DNA from: Rubrivirga sp046845755
GTDB taxonomy: Bacteria; Bacteroidota; Rhodothermia; Rhodothermales; Rubricoccaceae
Assembly (NCBI RefSeq): GCF_046845755.1
Contig: NZ_CP177357.1
Span: 3,968,001 to 4,032,000 of the forward strand
Direction of reading: 5' to 3'
Length of the DNA stretch: 64,000 nucleotides
Shown: positions 59,282 to 64,000 of the stretch, in pieces
How the letters are laid out: the number at the start of each line of letters is the position of its first letter
Numbering within the stretch: position 1 is the first letter of the stretch
Notes under the pieces: generated by a model
Told to the model about the DNA's origin: nothing
What the model saw: only the letters and a program-made list of their open reading frames with translations
Database searches by the model: none
Program-made: the position numbers and the translations under genes

Positions 59282-59835
59282 CCGACGCCTCCACGCCCCC
59301 GACCCGCGGGTTCACCGCCGCGCTCGACCGCGCGCTCGCCGCCCTCTTGATCGGCCTCACTGTCGTGATGGTCGTGACGGTGTCGTGGCAGGTGGCCACG
59401 CGCTTCCTCCTCAACAGCCCGAGCTCGTACACCGAGGAGCTGGCGACCTTCCTCTTGCTGTGGATCTCGCTCTTGGGCGCGGCCTACGCGCTCCGCCAGG
59501 GGGCCCACCTCGGGATCGACGTGGTTGTGGCCCAGCTCGCGCTCCCGGTCCGTCGCCGCGCGCGGGTGGCGAGCTACGTCGTCGTGGCCGTGTTCTCGAT
59601 CGTGGCGCTCGTCGTCGGAGGCGGGCTGCTCGTGCGCGTCACGTTCGAGCTCGGCCAGCGGTCGGCCGCCTTCCAGGTGCCGATGGGCGTCGTGTACCTC
59701 GCGCTCCCGCTCTCAGGCCTGCTCATGGCCTACTACGCCGCCGTTGGCGCCGCCGAGACGCTCCGCGGGACGCGCCCGCCGGACGACACCTCCGGCGCGT
59801 CCGAGCCCCCCGACACCATCCGCCTCGTGGACTGA
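59278..59835 (+). CDS. dctQ: TRAP transporter small membrane subunit DctQ
   Basis: A 185-residue inner-membrane protein with four transmembrane helices. QVATRFLLNSPSSYTEELATF and LGAAYALRQGAHLGIDVV are characteristic of DctQ. It overlaps dctP by 4 bases. An inverted repeat element (59842-59971) separates it from dctM. Confidence 0.93.
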   Translation: MTDASTPPTRGFTAALDRALAALLIGLTVVMVVTVSWQVATRFLLNSPSSYTEELATFLLLWISLLGAAYALRQGAHLGIDVVVAQLALPVRRRARVASYVVVAVFSIVALVVGGGLLVRVTFELGQRSAAFQVPMGVVYLALPLSGLLMAYYAAVGAAETLRGTRPPDDTSGASEPPDTIRLVD

Positions 59836-59841
59836 GCGGGG

Positions 59842-59971
59842 GATGGGTGATGAGTAAAGAGTGATGGGCCAACCCACGCAGAACGACAGCGACACCGAAC
59901 CGAACCCGACAGAATGAGCAAGGCGACGGCACGCCCCCCACTCGGAGCCAGCCGTTCGCTCATCACCCATC
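59842..59971. repeat. Inverted repeat of GATGGGTGAT units between dctQ and dctM
   Basis: GATGGGTGATGAG (59842-59854) and CTCATCACCCATC (59959-59971) are perfectly complementary. Further GTGATGGG and CCCATCAC units lie just inside and outside. The design resembles the elements at 3108-3172 and 16359-16420 with GGG in place of GCG. It splits an otherwise contiguous TRAP operon. Confidence 0.75.
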
Positions 59972-59990
59972 ACGCTGTACCCATCACCCC

Positions 59991-61286
59991 ATGGCCCTCG
60001 CCGTCACCGTCCTGCTCGTCGTCTTCCTGGTGCTCTTGGCGCTCGACGTGCCCGTGGCGTTCTGCATCGGGTCGGCCACGCTCGCGTCGCTGCTGACCGT
60101 CGTGGACCCGGGGCCGGCCGTGAGCACCGTCGCGCAGCGGCTGGCGGGCGGGCTCGACAGCTTCACCCTCCTTGCGATCCCGTTTTTCATCCTGGCCGGC
60201 AACCTGATGGCGCGGGGCGGCATCGCGCAGCGGCTGATCGCGTTCGCGCGGTCGCTTGTCGGCTCGCTGCCGGGCGGGCTCGCGTTCGTCAACATCATCG
60301 CGTCGATGCTGTTCGGGGCCATCTCGGGCTCGGCCATCGCGGCGGCCGCGGCGATCGGCGGGGTGATGCACCCGAAGATGACCGAGGCCGGGTACGACGA
60401 GGGGTTCAGCGCCGCCGTCAACGTGTCGGCCGCGACGACCGGGCTCATCATCCCGCCGTCGAACGTGCTCATCGTGTACTCGCTCGCCTCGGGCGGCGTC
60501 AGCGTGGCCGCGCTGTTTGTGGCCGGCTACATCCCGGGCCTCATCCTGGGCTTGTCGTTGATGCTCGTCGCCGGCGTGATCGCCAAGCGGAACGGGTACG
60601 GGACCGACGCGCGCGTGCCGCTCCCCGAGGTCGCGCGGCGGTTCTGGGACGCGCTCCCCAGCCTGGGCCTCATCGTCGTCGTGATCGGGGGGATCGTGGC
60701 CGGCATCTTTACCGCCACCGAGGCCGCGGCCATCGCCGTGCTCTACGCGCTCGTGCTCTCGGTCGGCGTCTACCGCGCCGTGTCGGTCCGCGAGCTCGGC
60801 CCGGTCATCCTGCAGTCGGTCGTGACCACGGCCGTCGTGATGCTGCTCGTGGCGACGTCGATGGCGCTCTCGTGGGTGCTCTCGTTCGACCGGATCCCCC
60901 AGGGCGTCGCCGAGGGGCTGGTGACGATGACCGACAACCCGGTCGTGCTCCTGCTGCTCATCAACGGGGTGCTCCTGGCGGTCGGGACGTTTATGGACAT
61001 GACCCCGGCCATCCTGATCTTTACGTCCATCTTCCTGCCGGTCGCGGTGAGCCTGGGGATCGACCCGCTCCACTTCGGGATCATCATGGTGCTCAACCTG
61101 TGCATCGGGCTGTGCACGCCGCCGGTCGGGACCGTCCTGTTCGCCGGGTGCGGCGTGGCCGGGGTGCCCGTCTCGCGGATCGTGCGGCCGCTCTTGCCGC
61201 TCTACGTCGCGATGCTCGTCGCCCTCGCCATCGTCATCCTGTTCCCGTCGCTGACGCTCGCTCTCCCCCGAGCCTTCGGGCTTTAG
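59991..61286 (+). CDS. dctM: TRAP transporter large permease DctM
   Basis: A 431-residue permease with about 12 transmembrane helices. GSATLASLLTVVDPGPAVSTVA, PFFILAGNLMARGGIA, FGAISGSAIAAAAAIGGVMH and IIPPSNVLIVYSLASGGVSV are typical DctM stretches. The ATG follows directly after the inverted repeat. With DctP and DctQ it forms a complete importer; Bacteroidota alginate loci more often use MFS symporters here. Confidence 0.95.
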   Translation: MALAVTVLLVVFLVLLALDVPVAFCIGSATLASLLTVVDPGPAVSTVAQRLAGGLDSFTLLAIPFFILAGNLMARGGIAQRLIAFARSLVGSLPGGLAFVNIIASMLFGAISGSAIAAAAAIGGVMHPKMTEAGYDEGFSAAVNVSAATTGLIIPPSNVLIVYSLASGGVSVAALFVAGYIPGLILGLSLMLVAGVIAKRNGYGTDARVPLPEVARRFWDALPSLGLIVVVIGGIVAGIFTATEAAAIAVLYALVLSVGVYRAVSVRELGPVILQSVVTTAVVMLLVATSMALSWVLSFDRIPQGVAEGLVTMTDNPVVLLLLINGVLLAVGTFMDMTPAILIFTSIFLPVAVSLGIDPLHFGIIMVLNLCIGLCTPPVGTVLFAGCGVAGVPVSRIVRPLLPLYVAMLVALAIVILFPSLTLALPRAFGL

Positions 61287-61301
61287 GACGCGCCCGGCCT
61301 G

Positions 61302-61309
61302 TATGTTGT
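61302..61309 (+). promoter_or_regulatory. Candidate -7 promoter box TATGTTGT of the GntR gene
   Basis: TATGTTGT lies 22 bases before the regulator ATG, with CTTTAG about 16 bases upstream as a weak -33 partner. It suggests that the regulator can be expressed apart from the operon. Confidence 0.35.
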
Positions 61310-61331
61310 CCGACACGTTCCTCGCTCCCTC

Positions 61332-62066
61332 ATGTCGAGCACCCGCTTCAAAGCCGTCGGCAAGCCTGAACTGCTGAGCCAGACCGTCGAGACCGCCATC
61401 GAGGACGCGATCCGCGCCGGGACCTTTGCCCAGGGCGACAAGCTCCCCTCGGAGATGCAGCTCTGCGGGGAGTTCGGCGTCAGCCGGACCGTCATGCGCG
61501 AGGCGCTCCGGATGCTCTCGGCCCGGGGGCTCCTCCGCATCGAGAAGGGGAAGGGCATCTTCGTGCAGCGGCTGACGGCCGACTCGGTCGCCAACCCGAT
61601 GGAGCTCTACCTCCACATGCACAGCGGGCCGGACAACGCGCTCCACGTCGTCGGCGCGCGCCAGCTGATCGAGCCGCCGATTGCGGCCGCGGCGGCGGTC
61701 CACCACACCGAGGCGGACGCGGCCAAGCTCCGGGCCAACATCGAGGCGCTGACGGCGGCGACCAACGACCGCGAGCGGCTCTCCCAGCTCGACATGGCGT
61801 TCCACCTGCTGATCGCCGAGGCCACCCACAACCCGGTGCTGCCCCTGTTTATCCGGCCCATCCAGCTGCTCATGCCCGCCATCAAGGCCGGCGTCTACGA
61901 GGCCGTCGGCGACGCGCACACGGCGGCGGTCCACTGGCACTCCCGGATCCTCGACGCCATCCTCGCCCGCGACGCCGACCGCGCTGCGGCCGAGATGACC
62001 GGCCACCTCGAGATCGCGCGCGAGCACGTCGAGGCCACGCTCCGCCACAACGCCGAGGCGGCTTAG
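61332..62066 (+). CDS. FadR-subfamily GntR transcriptional regulator
   Basis: A 244-residue regulator. The N-terminal winged helix (about 15-80) includes KLPSEMQLCGEFGVSRTVMR and EALRMLSARGLLRIEKGKG, as in GntR proteins. The C-terminal FCD domain (about 100-235) has metal and ligand residues such as in DMAFHLLIAEATHNP and HWHSRILDAIL. FCD regulators typically sense sugar acids; the effector here could be KDG or DEH. The TTGTATGACATGTTACAA sites resemble FadR-type operators and are the probable targets. Confidence 0.92.
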   Translation: MSSTRFKAVGKPELLSQTVETAIEDAIRAGTFAQGDKLPSEMQLCGEFGVSRTVMREALRMLSARGLLRIEKGKGIFVQRLTADSVANPMELYLHMHSGPDNALHVVGARQLIEPPIAAAAAVHHTEADAAKLRANIEALTAATNDRERLSQLDMAFHLLIAEATHNPVLPLFIRPIQLLMPAIKAGVYEAVGDAHTAAVHWHSRILDAILARDADRAAAEMTGHLEIAREHVEATLRHNAEAA

Positions 62067-62099
62067 GGCGGGCAGCGAGCGGGCGAGCTCCCGTTTTTC

Positions 62100-62111
62100 G
62101 GAAGCGCTTGC
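62100..62111. promoter_or_regulatory. GGAAGCGCTTGC element
   Basis: A near-palindrome related to GGAAGCGCTTCC, 35 bases upstream of operator C. Confidence 0.45.
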
Positions 62112-62146
62112 AGGAGGGCGTCGGGACCCCTATACTGGATTCAGCC

Positions 62147-62162
62147 TGTATGACATGTTACA
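62147..62162. promoter_or_regulatory. Operator C TGTATGACATGTTACA
   Basis: The 16 bases are identical to the core of operators A and B. The flanks differ: CCTGTA here pairs with TACAGG at 62166-62171, adding a second inverted repeat. It lies 36 bases before the ATG of the T9SS protein gene at 62198. Confidence 0.7.
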
Positions 62163-62197
62163 TCCTACAGGCAACCGTGCCACTTGCCCCCACCCCC

Positions 62198-63739
62198 ATG
62201 CGCCACCTCTACTCGTCCCTGCTCGTCGGCCTCTTGCTGGCCGCGGCCCCTGCGTCTGCCCAGATCACCGTCGCGAATAGCGGTGACTGGAGCGACCCCG
62301 CGACCTGGTCGACGGGCGCCGTCCCGACCGCCGCGGACGACGTCGTCGTCGACTCGACCGTCACCATCGACATCGCCGACGCCGTCGCCAACAACGTGAC
62401 CGTCACCGGCGACGAGGGCTGGCTCCGGACGGGCCGCGGAATCCCCGGCACCGACGAAAAGGGGCTCACCGTCTTCGGCGACCTCGTCATCGACGGGCCC
62501 GACGCCCAGCTCCGCCCGCTCTCCAACGTCGACGAGAACGACGTCGGACAGGGCGAGATCTACCACCGCCTGACCGTCCACGGCAGCATCGACAACTCGA
62601 CTGGCGGCACGTTCGACATGCGCCGCGGCTCGACGTCGGGGTCCGACCCCGACGCCTCCTTTATCGACCTCATCTTCGACGGGAGCGACGACGCCACGCT
62701 CCACCTCGGCGACTACGACAACGACGACAACCAGCTCTTCCGCGTCACGATCGCCAAGGACGACGGCGCGACCGTCACGATGCTCAACGACGCGACCGTC
62801 GACAACAACAGCCGGGCCGTCTTCACGCTCGAGAGCGGGTATCTCGACACCGGCGACTTCCGGTTCACCCTCATCTCCAACAACAGCCAGGTGGTCCAGG
62901 GCGGCTCGCCGGCGTCCTACGTGCTCGGCGAGTTCGCGCGCGGCCTCCCGAAGGGGACCGTCGGGGACCAGTCCAGCCGCGGCTTCCCGCTCGGCGACGC
63001 GAGTGGCTACCGGCCCGCGACGGTCTACGTGACCGACCGGCCGTCCGACGACCAGTTCATGGGCGTCCGGCTGATCAGCGACGCCCCCGCCGGCGCGCTC
63101 GAGGGCGGGCTCATGGAGCTCTCGCCGAACCGGCACTACGCCTTCGAGTGGTACTTTTTCGACTCGGCCGACCCGATCTCGCTCGACCGCGTCGAGGTGT
63201 CCTACGGCACCGGCGACGGCGTCCCCGAGGGGAGCAGCGACTTCGTCGTGGCCAGCTCCACCGACGGCGGCGCGACGTGGACGAATGCGGGCGGCGTCGA
63301 CGAGGACGGCACGACGCCCCACGTGACCTCGCTCGTCGCCCCGCCGACGCCGATCGGCTCGGGCGAGCTGACGGGCTGGGACTTCGACTTCGAGGTCGTC
63401 GGGACCGACGTCGTCGGCGACGTCCACTACGCCGCCGTCGGCACGACGGCCGCCTTCGGGACGGCCGTCGAGACCCCGGTCCGGGGCGCCTTCGAGCTGG
63501 CCGTCGCGCCGAACCCGGCCGCGGGCCGGGCGACCGTCTCGTTCGCGCTGGTCACCGCAGGTGAGGCGACCGTCGAGGTGTTCGACGTGCTCGGCCGCCG
63601 CGTGGCGACGCTCGCCGACGGCCCGCTCGCCGCTGGCGACCACGCGCTGACGTGGACGGGCGCCGCGCCGGGCCTCTACGTGGTCCGCTTGCGGGCCGGC
63701 GCCGAGGCCGGCGTCCAGACCGTCACCGTCGTCCGCTAG
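62198..63739 (+). CDS. T9SS-exported protein of unknown function in the alginate regulon
   Basis: A 513-residue protein with a signal peptide (LYSSLLVGLLLAAAPASAQ). The first 150 residues (SGDWSDPATWSTGAVPTAAD, DDVVVDSTVTIDI) have the look of a G8-like beta-helical domain often found in large secreted proteins. The middle (about 155-430) is unrecognised and rich in Asp, Gly and Ser. A T9SS domain (VAPNPAAGRATVSF to the end) places it on the surface. No catalytic motif was found. It has its own copy of the operator, so it probably belongs to the alginate response as an adhesin, binding protein or new enzyme. Confidence 0.75.
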   Translation: MRHLYSSLLVGLLLAAAPASAQITVANSGDWSDPATWSTGAVPTAADDVVVDSTVTIDIADAVANNVTVTGDEGWLRTGRGIPGTDEKGLTVFGDLVIDGPDAQLRPLSNVDENDVGQGEIYHRLTVHGSIDNSTGGTFDMRRGSTSGSDPDASFIDLIFDGSDDATLHLGDYDNDDNQLFRVTIAKDDGATVTMLNDATVDNNSRAVFTLESGYLDTGDFRFTLISNNSQVVQGGSPASYVLGEFARGLPKGTVGDQSSRGFPLGDASGYRPATVYVTDRPSDDQFMGVRLISDAPAGALEGGLMELSPNRHYAFEWYFFDSADPISLDRVEVSYGTGDGVPEGSSDFVVASSTDGGATWTNAGGVDEDGTTPHVTSLVAPPTPIGSGELTGWDFDFEVVGTDVVGDVHYAAVGTTAAFGTAVETPVRGAFELAVAPNPAAGRATVSFALVTAGEATVEVFDVLGRRVATLADGPLAAGDHALTWTGAAPGLYVVRLRAGAEAGVQTVTVVR

Positions 63740-63755
63740 CCGCCGGCGACCTTCT

Positions 63756-63789
63756 GCAGGCACGCCGACCGTCGTGTCGGCGTGCCTGC
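63756..63789. terminator. Perfect 14-bp hairpin between the T9SS gene and eda
   Basis: GCAGGCACGCCGAC - CGTCGT - GTCGGCGTGCCTGC is a perfect 14-bp stem with a 6-base loop, 16 bases after the stop at 63739. It is followed by TCTCGTTCCCC, with only a weak T run. It is probably a terminator, but could also regulate eda by being in its leader. Confidence 0.6.
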
Positions 63790-63811
63790 TCTCGTTCCCC
63801 CCCTGTCCGCC

Positions 63812-64000
63812 ATGCCGTCTCTCGTGCGTGATGCCGTCGTCGACCGGGTCCGGGCGCTGGGCGCCGTGGCCGTGGTCCGGTCGCAGCACCCCGACCGCCT
63901 GGTGGCCTCTGTCGAGGCGCTCCTCGAGGGTGGCGTCGAGGCCATCGAGATCACCCTTACCGTCCCCGGCGCCCTCGGCCAGATCCGCCGGGTGGCCGAG
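63812..64000 (+). CDS. eda: 2-dehydro-3-deoxy-phosphogluconate (KDPG) aldolase, start only
   Basis: The first 63 codons are in the window. PSLVRDAVVDRVRALGAVAV, then VVRSQHPDRLVASVEALLEG and GVEAIEITLTVPGAL match the KDPG aldolase N-terminus, including the Glu of the EITLT strand that forms part of the active site. The enzyme splits KDPG to pyruvate and glyceraldehyde 3-phosphate, the last step of alginate monomer breakdown. A KDG kinase gene would be expected nearby outside the window. Confidence 0.9.
   Translation, partial: MPSLVRDAVVDRVRALGAVAVVRSQHPDRLVASVEALLEGGVEAIEITLTVPGALGQIRRVAE

Overview
The window is about 72% G+C, gene-dense chromosomal DNA from a Bacteroidota-type bacterium, most likely a marine member of the Rhodothermia (Rubricoccaceae/Rubrivirga-like). 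That placement is an inference. It rests on the very high G+C, several proteins with type IX secretion (T9SS) C-terminal domains, PorV/PorQ-family and CarboxypepD_reg/TonB receptors, the scarcity of Shine-Dalgarno sequences, and promoter -7 boxes of the form TA(G/C)nTT upstream of many starts. No rRNA, tRNA, CRISPR array or complete insertion sequence was found.

Layout. (1) 1-2561, minus strand: translation genes infC (non-canonical ATA start), a small DUF4177-like gene, rpmI, rplT, an intrinsic terminator, and pheS (cut by the window edge). (2) 2794-12850: mixed housekeeping, with a CsaA-like tRNA-binding protein, sufS-sufE, a lipoprotein esterase, a Uma2-like nuclease, thrS, a CsbD-like protein, a staphylococcal-nuclease homologue, ogt and an S9 peptidase. 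(3) 13249-21950: a secreted DUF5602-like protein, a LuxR regulator, then an electron-transfer block (etfB, etfA, fixC-like quinone oxidoreductase, fixX-like ferredoxin), a CPBP protease and glutaryl-CoA dehydrogenase. (4) 21960-26130: an accessory patch with a low-G+C OLD-family ATPase/TOPRIM gene, a ten-copy 20-21 bp tandem repeat, an unknown helical protein, an antitoxin-like fragment and a nucleotidyltransferase/HEPN pair whose HEPN gene is frameshifted. (5) 26242-38356: a CynX-type transporter, hydrolase, TPR protein, two sensor histidine kinases, an ECF sigma factor with a serine/threonine kinase-TPR protein, and a luciferase-like monooxygenase.

(6) 38516-64000 is an alginate-utilisation locus. 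A forward block encodes a TonB-dependent receptor, a large T9SS surface protein, a PorV/PorQ-family protein, an outer-membrane barrel, a PL6 alginate lyase, a KduD-type dehydrogenase and a KduI/IolB-type isomerase. A second PL6 lyase is encoded on the minus strand. A second forward block encodes a PL17 oligoalginate lyase, an SDR reductase, KdgF, a heparinase-II/III-fold lyase with a T9SS tail, a complete TRAP transporter (dctPQM) and a FadR-type GntR regulator. A T9SS protein of unknown function and the start of a KDPG aldolase gene follow. Together they can capture alginate at the surface, cleave it to unsaturated mono-uronates, import these through TRAP, and convert them through DEH and KDG towards pyruvate and triose phosphate.

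Three promoters of this locus (38.5, 52.1 and 62.1 kb) carry the same 16-bp operator TGTATGACATGTTACA and a nearby GGAAGCGCT element. This suggests joint control by the local GntR regulator and a LacI-type regulator not in the window. No SusD homologue was recognised; the T9SS protein/PorV/barrel trio sits where SusD would be expected and is the most promising candidate for something undescribed.
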